Assembly: GCA_003669055.1 (NCBI GenBank) | Contig: RAYB01000027.1 | Location: 1-64,000 of the forward strand | Reading direction: 5' to 3' | Source of the DNA: a bacterium 1XD21-70 | GTDB lineage: Bacteria; Bacillota; Clostridia; Lachnospirales; Lachnospiraceae | DNA length: 64,000 bases | Shown here: positions 39,909 through 49,482 of the stretch, piece by piece | Layout of the letters: every line of letters starts with the position of its first letter | Numbering within the stretch: the first letter of the stretch is position 1 | Position numbers and translations under genes: made by a program | The notes under the pieces: generated by a model | What the model was told of the DNA's origin: nothing | Database searches by the model: none | The model's input: only the letters and a program-made list of their open reading frames with translations

Positions 39909-42320
39909 TTACTTGCACACAATATTTATAATCCGTCCCGGCACATAAATCTCCTTCACTACTGTCCCGGTAATCTTGTCCGCCACGGCCGCCTTCCCTG
40001 CCGCGATAGCATCCTCCTTGGATACATCCACTGGCAGAGAAACCACGCCTCTCGCCTTGCCGTTGACCTGGACGCCGATCTCGATCTCATCATCCTTCAT
40101 GGCTTCCTCATCGCATTCCGGCCATTGGGCATGGAACACGCTGCCCGTGCCTCCTAACTGCTGCCAGATCTCCTCCCCGATATGGGGCGCAAACGGCGCC
40201 AGCAGGATGGTAAAGGTTTTTAAGGTCTCCTTATCGATACCGCCGGTCTTTTTGGCCAGTTCCACCAGCTTGTTATTATACTCCATAAACCCGGAAATCA
40301 CGGTATTTAAGCTGAACTGGTTAAAACGCTGTTCGATGTCAAAAATCAGCTTATGGCGCAGCCGTACCATCTCTTTCGTCTCTGCCGTATCCTGCTCCTT
40401 GCTGGACTGGACCAGGTTCCAGAAACGGTTGAGGAAGCGGGAAACACCCTCAATCCCTCTCTCGTCCCATTCGGCATCCAGTTCCGGCGGCCCCACGAAA
40501 AGTTCATACATCCGCAGGGAATCACACCCGTAATCCCGCACCAAATCGTCCGGGGAAACCACATTCCCTTTCGATTTGCTCATTTTAATGCCGTTCTTGC
40601 CCGTAATCATGCCCTGGTTAAACAGCTTCGTGAATGGCTCATCAAAGTCCACCACCCCGATATCATGCAAAAACTTGGTATAAAACCTGGAGTATAACAG
40701 GTGCAGCACCGCATGCTCCACACCGCCGATATACATATCCACCGGCAGGTACTTGTTGGCCTTCTCCCTTGACACCAGTTCTTTGCCGTTGTGGCTGTCC
40801 ACATACCGCAAGAAATACCAAGAAGACCCTGCCCATTGCGGCATGGTGTTGGTCTCCCGCTTCGCCGCGCTGCCGCACTGCGGGCACGTACAGTTCACCC
40901 ACTCGTCAATGGCAGCCAGCGGGGACTCCCCTGTCCCGGTCGGCTGGTAACTCTCTACCTCCGGCAGCTTTAACGGCAGTTCCTCCTCAGGTACCGCCAC
41001 ATTGCCGCACTTGGGGCAATGGATAACCGGGATCGGCTCCCCCCAGTAACGCTGCCTGGAAAACACCCAGTCACGCAGCTTATAATTCACGGTCTTTTTC
41101 CCCAGCCCCCTTGCCTCGATCATGGCAGGGGCTTCCTTCTTTAAGACTGCCGATTCCATGCCGTTCCACTCGCCGGAATTGATCATGGTGCCGTTTGCTT
41201 CCGTGTAGGCCTCTGCCATGTCAGGGATCTCCTTCCCGTCCTTGGCAATGACCTGGATGATCGGGATATTGAACTTCTTTGCAAACTCAAAGTCACGGTC
41301 ATCATGGGCCGGCACGCACATGATCGCGCCGGTGCCGTAGTCCGCCAGCACGTAATCCGACAGCCAGATCGGTACCTTGGCGCCGTTAAGCGGGTTGACG
41401 GCATAGCTTCCCGTGAACACGCCCGTCTTTTCCTTATCCTGCATCCTGTCCACGTTGGACTTCATTGAAGAGTCATAGATATACTTCTCCACCGCATCCT
41501 TGGTCTCTGCGGTAGCCAGGCCTTTTGCCAGGCGGTGTTCCGGCGCCAGTACCATGAAGGTGGCACCGTACAGGGTATCCGGCCTGGTCGTATAGACCGT
41601 GATCTTGTCCTCCTTCCCATCCACTGCAAAATCAACCTCTGCACCGTAAGACTTGCCGATCCATTCGGTCTGCATCTTTTTCACTTTCTCCGGCCAGTCC
41701 AGCTTGTCCAGATCCTGCAAAAGCCTCTCTGCATACGCCGTGATCTTTAACATCCACTGGCGCAGGTTTTTCTTGGTCACCGTGGCCCCGCAGCGCTCAC
41801 AGCAGCCGTTGACCACCTCTTCATTGGCCAGGCCGGTCTTACAGGACGGGCACCAGTTGATGGGGAATTCCTTTTCATAAGCCAGACCCTTCTTGAACAT
41901 CTGCACAAAGATCCACTGCGTCCATTTATAAAATTCCGGATCCGTGGTATTGACCTCCATATCCCAGTCATAGATAGAAGCAATCTGGTTGATCTGGCGC
42001 TTAATGTTCTTCACATTCTCCGCCGTGGAGACCGCCGGATGGATCCCCATCTTGATGGCATAGTTCTCTGCCGGGAGGCCGAATGCATCCCACCCCATCG
42101 GATGGATCACATAATGCCCCTTTAAGATCTGATAACGGCTCCACACATCCGAGATCACATATCCTCTCCAGTGCCCCACATGGAGCCCGCTGCCTGACGG
42201 ATACGGGAACATATCCAGGCAGTAATATTTGGGCTTTTTGCCGTCGTCTACATTGATCGGGTTCTTCTCCCAGTTTTCGCGCCATTTCTTCTCAATGGCG
42301 CTGTAATTATAATTTGCCAT
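39909..42320 (-). CDS. leuS: Leucyl-tRNA synthetase
   Basis: 803 residues from the ATG at 42320 (AGGAGGAAGAGAGG site); the open frame further upstream is T-box leader. Class I synthetase: HIGH-type motif in PYPSGSGLHVGHWRGY (about 40-55), editing domain with TTRPDTLYGATFMVLAPEH, KMSKS in GIKMSKSKGNVVSPDD (about 578) and an anticodon-binding and C-terminal domain. It charges tRNA-Leu in the cytosol. A T-box leader precedes it, and a strong terminator ends it. Length is normal. Confidence 0.97.
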   Translation of the reverse strand: MANYNYSAIEKKWRENWEKNPINVDDGKKPKYYCLDMFPYPSGSGLHVGHWRGYVISDVWSRYQILKGHYVIHPMGWDAFGLPAENYAIKMGIHPAVSTAENVKNIKRQINQIASIYDWDMEVNTTDPEFYKWTQWIFVQMFKKGLAYEKEFPINWCPSCKTGLANEEVVNGCCERCGATVTKKNLRQWMLKITAYAERLLQDLDKLDWPEKVKKMQTEWIGKSYGAEVDFAVDGKEDKITVYTTRPDTLYGATFMVLAPEHRLAKGLATAETKDAVEKYIYDSSMKSNVDRMQDKEKTGVFTGSYAVNPLNGAKVPIWLSDYVLADYGTGAIMCVPAHDDRDFEFAKKFNIPIIQVIAKDGKEIPDMAEAYTEANGTMINSGEWNGMESAVLKKEAPAMIEARGLGKKTVNYKLRDWVFSRQRYWGEPIPVIHCPKCGNVAVPEEELPLKLPEVESYQPTGTGESPLAAIDEWVNCTCPQCGSAAKRETNTMPQWAGSSWYFLRYVDSHNGKELVSREKANKYLPVDMYIGGVEHAVLHLLYSRFYTKFLHDIGVVDFDEPFTKLFNQGMITGKNGIKMSKSKGNVVSPDDLVRDYGCDSLRMYELFVGPPELDAEWDERGIEGVSRFLNRFWNLVQSSKEQDTAETKEMVRLRHKLIFDIEQRFNQFSLNTVISGFMEYNNKLVELAKKTGGIDKETLKTFTILLAPFAPHIGEEIWQQLGGTGSVFHAQWPECDEEAMKDDEIEIGVQVNGKARGVVSLPVDVSKEDAIAAGKAAVADKITGTVVKEIYVPGRIINIVCK

Positions 42321-42442
42321 AGCCTCTCTTCCTCCTGTTTTTACTTCCCATGCCCCCAAAAGCCAGATGGCCGTAGCACGCGTGCCGCCTTTGTCTGGAT
42401 ATGCAAAAAACAATGGCCGCCTTAACGGCCTTTCCCAAAACC

Positions 42443-42482
42443 AAAAAACCTGCGCCCCCGGATCTGCTCCAGAGACGCAGGG
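42443..42482 (-). terminator. T-box-controlled terminator before leuS
   Basis: CCTGCGTCTC pairs with GGGGGCGCAGG, followed by TTTTTTGG on the minus strand. Confidence 0.85.
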
Positions 42483-42785
42483 ATCAGCCTGCGCGGTACC
42501 ACTCTGCTTCATGGCATGCATGCACTCGAATAGCCTTCCTCCCCTGCCAAAGGGCAGGTTCCCGGCCGTTCCCCGATAACAGTGGGATTCCGTCCGCACC
42601 TACTCAGATACCTTGCCCGGGCTGCCTTCCGCTTCCTCTTTCGGCACTCCCCCTGCCGGCTCGGCATCTTTTCAGCCGGCTGCTCCAGGACCAGTTCCGC
42701 CTCTTCCCCATCCGCCTTGCACCACCCGGCGGCTCTCTGCATGGTTCCTAAGAACGTACTACTTCCCTTCCCAGCATTTTTACTG
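42443..42785 (-). promoter_or_regulatory. T-box leader upstream of leuS (specifier probably CUG, Leu)
   Basis: T-box core AGAGTGGTACCGCGC at 42491-42505. The stem I region has GAAGTAGTACG (AGTA strand) and GCAGAGAGCC (AG bulge). The 3' side reads GGAA-CTG-G-TCCTGGAG, which by position gives CTG, leucine. The leader is long and the specifier assignment is less secure than in the two Ile leaders. Confidence 0.85.
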
Positions 42786-42791
42786 AGACTT

Positions 42792-42820
42792 AATTTAGCA
42801 TAATTGGAAATGCCTGTCAA
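42792..42820 (-). promoter_or_regulatory. Promoter of the leuS T-box leader
   Basis: -35 TTGACA (42815-42820), 17-bp spacer, -10 TAAATT (42792-42797), minus strand, just after the hflC stop. Confidence 0.75.
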
Positions 42821-42841
42821 GCCTTTGTGCCGCATCCTCGC

Positions 42842-43711
42842 TTAATATCCATAAAAAATCTGTGCCATAGGCGAATCCTTGTCCAGGATCAGGGTATTGT
42901 TCCCATTTTTCAGCGCTGTCTTCGCCGCATCCAGCGAACGGACAAAATTGTAAAAATCCGCCTTGCTGGTATCGTTATAAGCATGGGAGAGGATCTGCAT
43001 ATACTGCGCTTCGCCCTCGGCCTTAATCTTCTCCGCGTCTGCCAGGGCGCCGGACTTCATCACCGACACTTCCTTTGTGGTGTCATTCTTAATCTTCTGC
43101 GCAGAGGAATTGCCCTGGGCTGTGTAGGAGGCGGCAATATTGTTCCTCTCCGAGATCATCCGGTCATAAACCGCCTGCTTATTGTCGTCCGGCATGTCTA
43201 AGGATTTAGTCTCCACAGCCAATACCTCGATCCCATACCCATCCAGGGAATCACCGATATTGCCCCTGATATCAAGGGCCAGCTTGCCGTTGCGGTTCTC
43301 AATGATCTCCGGCTGGTCCATGTTGGAGATCACGGACTTCATGGACGAAAACACGGAGGCCGAAATCCGGGACTGCGCCTGCGCCACCTGTCCGTTTAGG
43401 TGGCGGGTGAACAAGACCGGGTCCGATATTCTCCACAGGACAAATGCGTCCGCAATCATGCTCTTTTTATCCTTTGTGATAACATCTGACTTCGGGATAT
43501 CGTAAATCTGCAGTTCCTTCGGAACCGAGGAAGCCGTCTGCACAAAGGGGATCTTAAAAGAAATCCCCGGGGTGTCCACCACCCGCACTATCTCCCCGAA
43601 CTGCCGGATCAGCTTATATTCATTCGGGTAAGTGACCACCAGCGATGCCCCCGCCGCCACAACCAATACTACCGCCATAAAAATCCCTATTGTCTTGCTA
43701 AGATGTTTCAT
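42842..43711 (-). CDS. hflC: HflC-like SPFH/stomatin-family membrane protein
   Basis: 289 residues. One N-terminal membrane anchor (about 8-28), then the SPFH/prohibitin domain (NEYKLIRQFGEIVRVVDTPG onward, about 30-190), followed by a long alanine/lysine-rich coiled coil (about 195-260). It lacks the extra proline/glycine N-terminus of HflK. HflC and HflK form a large cage around FtsH in bacteria that have been studied and limit access of membrane substrates. Its start overlaps hflK by 4 bases, so the two are translated together. No ftsH lies in the window. Confidence 0.9.
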   Translation of the reverse strand: MKHLSKTIGIFMAVVLVVAAGASLVVTYPNEYKLIRQFGEIVRVVDTPGISFKIPFVQTASSVPKELQIYDIPKSDVITKDKKSMIADAFVLWRISDPVLFTRHLNGQVAQAQSRISASVFSSMKSVISNMDQPEIIENRNGKLALDIRGNIGDSLDGYGIEVLAVETKSLDMPDDNKQAVYDRMISERNNIAASYTAQGNSSAQKIKNDTTKEVSVMKSGALADAEKIKAEGEAQYMQILSHAYNDTSKADFYNFVRSLDAAKTALKNGNNTLILDKDSPMAQIFYGY

Positions 43712-44829
43712 TGCGCCACCTCCCCGCTGCCTGCCCCATTCCCTGTGTCCCCTTCCCCTGCGGGCAAGGCTCCCCCGCCGTCCGGTGCCGTGAAATTATC
43801 CAGCGGCAGCAGCTTCTGGGTACCTGCCTCATCCACAATATATACCTTCATCACCGGGAGCAGTTCCTCCATCGTCTCATAGAACATCCTCTGCTTGGTG
43901 ATCAGCGGGTATTTGCTGTACTCTGCATACATCTGCTCAAACCGGGACACCTGCCCCTGCGCTTCGTTGATCCTGGCCTCTTTCTCCGCCTCGGCGTTCT
44001 TGATGATCTGGTCACATTCCGCCTCTGCCTGGGGGATCTTCTCATTCCTGTCCTTGTTGGCATTGTTGATAGCCGTCTCCTTGCCCTGCTTGGCATTCTC
44101 CACATTCTTAAATGCATTCATCACCTCATCCGTGGGCGGAAATGCATCCTGGATCGTGATATTCACTACGGACAGGCCGATGTCCTCCTCGATCATCCGG
44201 TTCGTCAGCTTTTCCTTAATCTCTGACTGGATCAGTGCCTTGCCTGTGGTGATCACATCGTCTACATTATAAATCCCCACCGTGTCACGGATATAGGACT
44301 GTGCCAGCATCTTAAGGGTCGCCTCCGGGTCTGCTGACGCATACATATATTTCACCGGGTCATTCACCATGTATTCCAGGTAAAAATCCGTATTGACAAA
44401 GTTGAAATCCTTCGTAATCATAACCGATTCTTCATCAATGGAACCCCCGGTCTCCACCACATAACCGATCGGCATGCCCTTGATCCCCTTTGAAACCTTG
44501 CGCACGCGCTGGATGAACGGGATCTTAAAATGCAGCCCGGCCTGCGACACCGCCTGTGCACTCCCTAAGGTAGTCACTACTGCATAATTCTCCTCGTCCA
44601 GCATATAATAGCTGTTCATACCCAAAAACACCAAAAGCAGCACAAACACCCCGATGCCAACCCCTTTAAACGGGCCAAACCTGCGAACCGGGTTGCCATT
44701 GGAATCAAACTTTTCCGGCCCTGGGCCTTGCCCCATGCCGCCATCCTTCTTTTTCCCTTTCAGAGGATTCGCGCCGCCAAACAGATCCGCCCCGAATAAA
44801 TCCTCAAATGGGTTCTGACTTTGTTTCAT
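43708..44829 (-). CDS. hflK: HflK-like SPFH-family membrane protein
   Basis: 373 residues from the ATG at 44829 behind CAGGAGAG. A Gly/Pro/Lys-rich cytosolic N-terminus (about 1-58) precedes one membrane helix (about 62-80). The SPFH domain follows (ENYAVVTTLGSAQAVSQAGL onward), then a coiled coil rich in Ala/Glu (about 245-310) and a Gly-rich tail. This domain order is typical for HflK. It is the first gene of hflKC, with promoter at 44871-44899. HflKC pairs occur in clostridia without a neighbouring ftsH, as here. Confidence 0.9.
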   Translation of the reverse strand: MKQSQNPFEDLFGADLFGGANPLKGKKKDGGMGQGPGPEKFDSNGNPVRRFGPFKGVGIGVFVLLLVFLGMNSYYMLDEENYAVVTTLGSAQAVSQAGLHFKIPFIQRVRKVSKGIKGMPIGYVVETGGSIDEESVMITKDFNFVNTDFYLEYMVNDPVKYMYASADPEATLKMLAQSYIRDTVGIYNVDDVITTGKALIQSEIKEKLTNRMIEEDIGLSVVNITIQDAFPPTDEVMNAFKNVENAKQGKETAINNANKDRNEKIPQAEAECDQIIKNAEAEKEARINEAQGQVSRFEQMYAEYSKYPLITKQRMFYETMEELLPVMKVYIVDEAGTQKLLPLDNFTAPDGGGALPAGEGDTGNGAGSGEVAQ

Positions 44830-44870
44830 ACCATCTCTCCTGTACATGCCAGACTCAACGTAACATATCT

Positions 44871-44899
44871 ATTGTACATCCAAATGTGCAATTATACAA
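44871..44899 (-). promoter_or_regulatory. Promoter of hflKC
   Basis: -35 TTGTAT (44894-44899), 17-bp spacer, -10 TACAAT (44871-44876), minus strand. Confidence 0.6.
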
Positions 44900-44956
44900 G
44901 ATATACGAAATATTTTATGAAATTTTTATTGTTTTGGGGAAATATGCCCGATTTTA

Positions 44957-44994
44957 CAAAACCCGGCAAGACACGCTCACGCGTATCCTGCCGG
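44957..44994 (-). terminator. Terminator after the AICAR formyltransferase gene
   Basis: CCGGCAGGATACG pairs with CGTGTCTTGCCGG (one mismatch) before GTTTTG on the minus strand. Confidence 0.6.
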
Positions 44995-45005
44995 ATGCAA
45001 AGGGC

Positions 45006-46184
45006 TTAATGATGGAACAGCCGGATCCCGGTAAATGCCATGGCGATCCCGTACTTGTCGCAGGTCTCTATCACGTTGTCGTCCCGCACGGACCCTCCTG
45101 GCTGGGCAATATATTTCACGCCGCTCTTATATGCCCTCTCTATATTATCGCCAAAGGGGAAGAATGCATCCGACCCCAGAGCCACATCCTTCATCTGGCC
45201 GAGCCAGGCGCGCTTCTCCTCCCTGGTAAATACCGGCGGTTTTTCCTGGAATACCTTTTCCCATGCACCGTCCGCCAACACATCCATATACTCCTCCCCG
45301 ATATAGACATCGATGGCATTATCCCGGTCTGCCCGGCGGATCCCGTCCGCAAACTTAAGGTTCAGGACTTGGGGCGCCTGGCGCAAAAACCAGTTGTCCG
45401 CCTTCTGCCCGGCCAGGCGGGTGCAGTGTACCCGGGACTGCTGCCCGGCACCTATGCCGATCGCCTGCCCGCCCTTGGCATAGCAGACGGAATTGGACTG
45501 GGTATATTTTAAGGTAATCAGGGAAATCACCAGGTCGGTCTTGGCCGCATCCGGGATCTCCTTATTCCGGGTCACCACATTGGCAATAAGGCTGTTGTTG
45601 ATCTCCAAGTCATTCCTGCCTTGCTCAAACACCACGCCGAACACCTGCTTGCGCTCGATAGCCTCCGGCTCATAGGCCGGATCCATCTCAATCACGCAGT
45701 AATTGCCATTCTTTTTTGACTTTAGGATCTTAAGCGCTTCCGGCTCATATCCCGGGGCAATCACCCCGTCTGACACTTCCCTTTTTATCAGCCCCGCGGT
45801 ATCCACGTCACATACATCGGACAGTGAAATGAAATCCCCGAAGGAAGACATCCTGTCCGCCCCCCGCGCACGGGCATAGGCACTTGCCAGAGGGGACAGC
45901 TCCCCCATGTCATCCACCCAATAGATCTTGGCCAAAGTCTCGTCCAACGGCAGCCCTACCGCCGCCCCCGCCGGGGACACATGTTTAAAGGAAGCCGCCG
46001 CCGGCAATCCGGTTGCCTTTTTTAACTCGCGCACCAGCTGCCACCCGTTAAAGGCATCCAGCAGGTTAATATACCCCGGCCTTCCGGACAATACCTTGAT
46101 CGGAAGACCCTTTTCCCCTTCCAGAAAAATCCTTGCCGGTTTCTGGTTCGGGTTGCAGCCATATTTCAGTTCCATCTCTCTCAT
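45006..46184 (-). CDS. Stand-alone AICAR formyltransferase (C-terminal half of PurH)
   Basis: 392 residues from the ATG at 46184 ([17 protein letters not shown]); a later ATG (46175) is also possible. It corresponds to the transformylase domain of PurH only: [11 protein letters not shown], the [19 protein letters not shown] stretch with the catalytic Lys-His, [28 protein letters not shown] in its folate/AICAR pocket, and [15 protein letters not shown] near the end. There is no MGS-like IMP cyclohydrolase domain in front. It formylates AICAR with 10-formyltetrahydrofolate. The gene overlaps the purO-type cyclohydrolase gene, so the last two steps of purine synthesis are supplied by two proteins. 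Confidence 0.93.
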   Translation of the reverse strand: MREMELKYGCNPNQKPARIFLEGEKGLPIKVLSGRPGYINLLDAFNGWQLVRELKKATGLPAAASFKHVSPAGAAVGLPLDETLAKIYWVDDMGELSPLASAYARARGADRMSSFGDFISLSDVCDVDTAGLIKREVSDGVIAPGYEPEALKILKSKKNGNYCVIEMDPAYEPEAIERKQVFGVVFEQGRNDLEINNSLIANVVTRNKEIPDAAKTDLVISLITLKYTQSNSVCYAKGGQAIGIGAGQQSRVHCTRLAGQKADNWFLRQAPQVLNLKFADGIRRADRDNAIDVYIGEEYMDVLADGAWEKVFQEKPPVFTREEKRAWLGQMKDVALGSDAFFPFGDNIERAYKSGVKYIAQPGGSVRDDNVIETCDKYGIAMAFTGIRLFHH

Positions 46185-46219
46185 ATTTTCCCGTCCTTCC
46201 TGTGCCTTGCCTGCCAGTA

Positions 46220-46933
46220 TCATTCGTTTTTGTTCCTGACCGTGCTCTCATATGCCCCGGTGGCGATATCAATATAGCGGACAAAGAGGGATACCTTGTT
46301 ATCCTCGTTCAGGCTTTCCCACAGCATCCGGGTAAATGCCTCCTGGTCGTCCATCATCCCCACCAGCTTCGGCTCCCCCTCAAAGCTAGGCAACGGGTTC
46401 CCGTCATTCTTGTAAGTATGGATAAAGTGCCCCTCTCCAGCTGCCGGGTTCTCGTAAGCGAACGTATAACGGCAGCAGGACGCGGGATCCCCATGGCTGC
46501 TCTTAAGGATTGACATCGCATAGTTGTATTTTCCGTTTTCGATATGCATAATCCCTGAAATCCGCGGCGTATAGTTGGGGGCATCCGGCTCAAACTCCCG
46601 GCTGCGCAGCGTCTGTTCAAACGTCAGCTGCCTGTCCATCCCCTCATAGATGGTGTCGGTCTGGTCACCGTTTGTGACAATGGTCTTATTTCCTAATACC
46701 CGCACCGGCGCATAGATAATCAAGCTGGGGTCGCTGAGTTTTGCCGGGTCAAACGCCTGTGTGCGGATCCCCTCCCCCTCCTTTACAAAGATACGGTTCC
46801 GGCTGTTCTCGCTTCTGCCCATGATAAAATAGGCGGCAACTGCCTTGGTGCCGTCCGGCGTCCTGCCAATCACAATCCCGCGCCCCGGGTATGCATTGCT
46901 TTTTAACTCCTCCTGCAAAGATACTCTTTCCAT
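46220..46933 (-). CDS. purO: Archaeal-type IMP cyclohydrolase (PurO-like)
   Basis: 237 residues of the PurO/COG3363 family: N-terminal [35 protein letters not shown] (given here only as landmarks at about 15-49), then ALRTQAFD-like and [22 protein letters not shown]. PurO closes the FAICAR ring to IMP in archaea and in part of the Firmicutes, replacing the N-terminal half of PurH. The ATG has AGAGGAGGG. It overlaps or abuts the stand-alone AICAR formyltransferase downstream, which is exactly its metabolic partner, and follows prfC. The pathway assignment is well supported by both family and context. Confidence 0.88.
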   Translation of the reverse strand: MERVSLQEELKSNAYPGRGIVIGRTPDGTKAVAAYFIMGRSENSRNRIFVKEGEGIRTQAFDPAKLSDPSLIIYAPVRVLGNKTIVTNGDQTDTIYEGMDRQLTFEQTLRSREFEPDAPNYTPRISGIMHIENGKYNYAMSILKSSHGDPASCCRYTFAYENPAAGEGHFIHTYKNDGNPLPSFEGEPKLVGMMDDQEAFTRMLWESLNEDNKVSLFVRYIDIATGAYESTVRNKNE

Positions 46934-46993
46934 CTCTTGCCCTCCTCTGATGGTTTGTTGGATACCCCCCTGTGGCAGGGTATCGACTCTGTG

Positions 46994-48601
46994 CTAACTG
47001 CGCCCGAATTCCTCCAGGACCAGGCCGGGGTTCCTCTCTAACACCATCCCCACGCTCCAGCTGTTCACAAACAGAAGCAAGGGATTGCCTTTTAGGTCCT
47101 TGATCCGTTTCATGTCTGATGTGCCCTGGATCTTCTCCGCATCAGCCTCTTCCTTGTTCCCAATCCAGCGGATATACTCGTAGGGCAGCTTTTCCAGCTT
47201 TACCTCCACGTTGTACTCATTCTCCAAGCGGTAGGTCAGCACCTCAAACTGGAGTTCCCCCACCACGCCGACAATGATTTCCTCCATCCCGGTATTAAAC
47301 TCCTGGAATATCTGGATGGCTCCCTCCTGGGCGATCTGGCTCACCCCTTTTAAAAACTGCTTGCGCTTCATTGTGTCCATCTGCCTCACCCGGGCAAAAT
47401 GCTCCGGTGCAAAGGTAGGGATCCCTTCAAACTCAAACTTTTCGTTGGAGAGGCACAAGGTATCCCCGATGGAAAAGATCCCCGGGTCAAACACCCCGAT
47501 GATATCCCCCGCATATGCCTCCTCCACGATCTTGCGGTCCTGCGCCATCATCTGCTGGGGCTGGGAGAGCCGGAGTTTCTTCCCGCCCTGGATATGGTTT
47601 ACCTCCATCCCGGCCTCGAACTTGCCTGAAACGATCCTCATAAAAGCAATGCGATCCCTGTGGGCCTTGTTCATGTTTGCCTGGATCTTAAAAACAAAAG
47701 CAGAAAAATCTTCCGCAAAAGGATCGACCTCCCCTGTTTTTGTCTTCCTGGCCAGGGGGGAGGTGGTCATCTGAAGAAAATGCTGCAAAAAGGTCTCCAC
47801 TCCGAAATTTGTCAGGGCTGAGCCAAAGAACACCGGTGACAAATTCCCGCGGCTGACCCTCTCCTGGTCAAATTCATCACTGGCGCCGTCCAAAAGTTCG
47901 ATCTCGTCCAAAAGCTGCTGATGGTAATCTGCGCCGACCACCGAATCTATGCCCGGCGCATCCAGGCCGAAGGTCTCAGAGGCCACTTCCTTCTGGCCGC
48001 CCATGGCTGCCGTAAAGGTGGTGATTTTATGGGTATTCCGGTCATAGACCCCCTTGAAATTCTTCCCGCAGCCGATCGGCCAGTTGACCGGGCAGGTACG
48101 GATCCCCAGGACATTCTCAATCTCATCCATCAATTCAAACGGATCCCTGGCCTCCCGGTCCATCTTATTGATAAAGGTAAAGATCGGGATCCCGCGCATG
48201 ACACACACCTTAAACAGCTTAATGGTCTGGGCCTCCACGCCTTTGGAGCCGTCGATCACCATCACTGCGCTGTCCGCCGCCATCAGCGTGCGGTAGGTAT
48301 CCTCTGAGAAGTCCTGGTGCCCCGGCGTGTCTAAGATATTGATGCAGAAGCCGCCATACTCAAACTGCATGACCGAGGAAGTAACCGAGATCCCCCTCTC
48401 CTTCTCAATCTCCATCCAGTCGGAAACCGCATATTTTGCCGCTTTCCTCCCCTTAACCGTCCCTGCCAGGTTGATCGCGCCCCCGTACAGGAGGAATTTT
48501 TCCGTCAATGTGGTCTTGCCGGCATCCGGGTGGGAAATAATGGCAAAGGTCCTTCGTTTCTTTATTTCTTCGTTTTTGTTTGGCAAAGATGTCTCCTCCA
48601 T
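46994..48601 (-). CDS. prfC: Peptide chain release factor 3
   Basis: 535 residues from the ATG at 48601. A TTG five codons later (48586) has a stronger GGAGGAG site and may be the true start. Translational GTPase: G1 ISHPDAGKTT (about 22-31), G2 RGISVTSS, G3 DTPGHQDFSEDT, G4 NKMDREARDP, followed by domains II and III. It lacks the EF-G domain IV, as RF3 does. RF3 recycles RF1/RF2 after peptide release. It lies 23 bases after the esterase gene and about 60 bases before purO, in a coaBC-esterase-prfC-purO run. Confidence 0.95.
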   Translation of the reverse strand: MEETSLPNKNEEIKKRRTFAIISHPDAGKTTLTEKFLLYGGAINLAGTVKGRKAAKYAVSDWMEIEKERGISVTSSVMQFEYGGFCINILDTPGHQDFSEDTYRTLMAADSAVMVIDGSKGVEAQTIKLFKVCVMRGIPIFTFINKMDREARDPFELMDEIENVLGIRTCPVNWPIGCGKNFKGVYDRNTHKITTFTAAMGGQKEVASETFGLDAPGIDSVVGADYHQQLLDEIELLDGASDEFDQERVSRGNLSPVFFGSALTNFGVETFLQHFLQMTTSPLARKTKTGEVDPFAEDFSAFVFKIQANMNKAHRDRIAFMRIVSGKFEAGMEVNHIQGGKKLRLSQPQQMMAQDRKIVEEAYAGDIIGVFDPGIFSIGDTLCLSNEKFEFEGIPTFAPEHFARVRQMDTMKRKQFLKGVSQIAQEGAIQIFQEFNTGMEEIIVGVVGELQFEVLTYRLENEYNVEVKLEKLPYEYIRWIGNKEEADAEKIQGTSDMKRIKDLKGNPLLLFVNSWSVGMVLERNPGLVLEEFGRS

Positions 48602-48624
48602 TGCTTGTATTCTGACTTTTAGGA

Positions 48625-49455
48625 TCAACGCCGCTTCCAGCGTTGGTTCTCAATCCAGGATTGTACCAGCAAAACCCAGCTTTGGCAACCCGGTTCTACC
48701 AGATAATCCTGCTCCCCGGCTGTCTCCTCCGCCGCCAGGGACAGCCCGTGGCAGCCGGACGGGTAGATATGCATCTCAAAATTCACATGGTTTTTCTGCA
48801 TGGCTGCCGCCAGAAGGAGGCTGCTCTCCACCGGTACCGTGTCGTCTGTCACCGTATGCCACAAAAATACCGGCGGCATCTGGTCTGTCACCTGCAGTTC
48901 CAATGAAACCGCCTGCCGCAGTTCCGGCATAGCCCCTTCCCCCAAAAGTTCCTCAAAGGAACTTTCATGGCAGTGCTTGCCGGCCGTAATCACCGGGTAA
49001 CAGAGGATCAGACCGGAAGGGCGTATATCCTCTGCCGTCCTTTTGATCCCCTCGTAAGCCACTGCACGGTTCCAGAACGTCCCGATGCTGCAGGCTAAGT
49101 GCCCCCCGGCCGAAAACCCGCATACCAGCACAGATTCCGGATCCACATACCATTTTTCTGCATGGTCGCGCACCGTCGCGATAGCCAGCGCCAGTTCCCG
49201 CAGCGCCACCGGGAAGCGGTTCGGCGACACGCTGTAATCCAGCACGCAGGCATGGCAGCCCATCGCCAAAAACTTCATCACCACCGGCTCCCTCTCCCGG
49301 TCTGAGCGGCGCTGGTACCCGCCGCCGGGCACCACAATCACCAATGGCCGCTTTTTCTGGGGCGACACGCTGACCGGGTCCAGCAGGTAAACGCTCAGCC
49401 GCGCCTCCCCGGTCTTTTGCCCCTGTACAGCCATATTGATCCTGTCAACCTTCAT
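48625..49455 (-). CDS. Alpha/beta-hydrolase, acetyl-esterase/BD-FAE type
   Basis: 276 residues. Oxyanion motif PGGGYQRRSDRE (about 43-54), nucleophile elbow GFSAGG (about 112-117), Asp in TVTDDTVPVES and His in SGCHGLSLA near the end, which is a complete catalytic triad. There is no signal peptide, so it acts in the cytosol. Related proteins deacetylate xylo-oligosaccharides or other short-chain esters after uptake. The neighbours are coaBC (27 bases upstream) and prfC, which give no functional hint. The ATG has a GGAGAATGAGGG region in front. Confidence 0.88.
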   Translation of the reverse strand: MKVDRINMAVQGQKTGEARLSVYLLDPVSVSPQKKRPLVIVVPGGGYQRRSDREREPVVMKFLAMGCHACVLDYSVSPNRFPVALRELALAIATVRDHAEKWYVDPESVLVCGFSAGGHLACSIGTFWNRAVAYEGIKRTAEDIRPSGLILCYPVITAGKHCHESSFEELLGEGAMPELRQAVSLELQVTDQMPPVFLWHTVTDDTVPVESSLLLAAAMQKNHVNFEMHIYPSGCHGLSLAAEETAGEQDYLVEPGCQSWVLLVQSWIENQRWKRR

Positions 49456-49482
49456 ACCCTCATTCTCCTTTTCCCCTGTAAC

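Noticed and set aside
42321-42599. N-terminal extension of LeuRS upstream of 42320
   Set aside because: It overlaps the T-box terminator; AGGAGG directly precedes the ATG at 42320.
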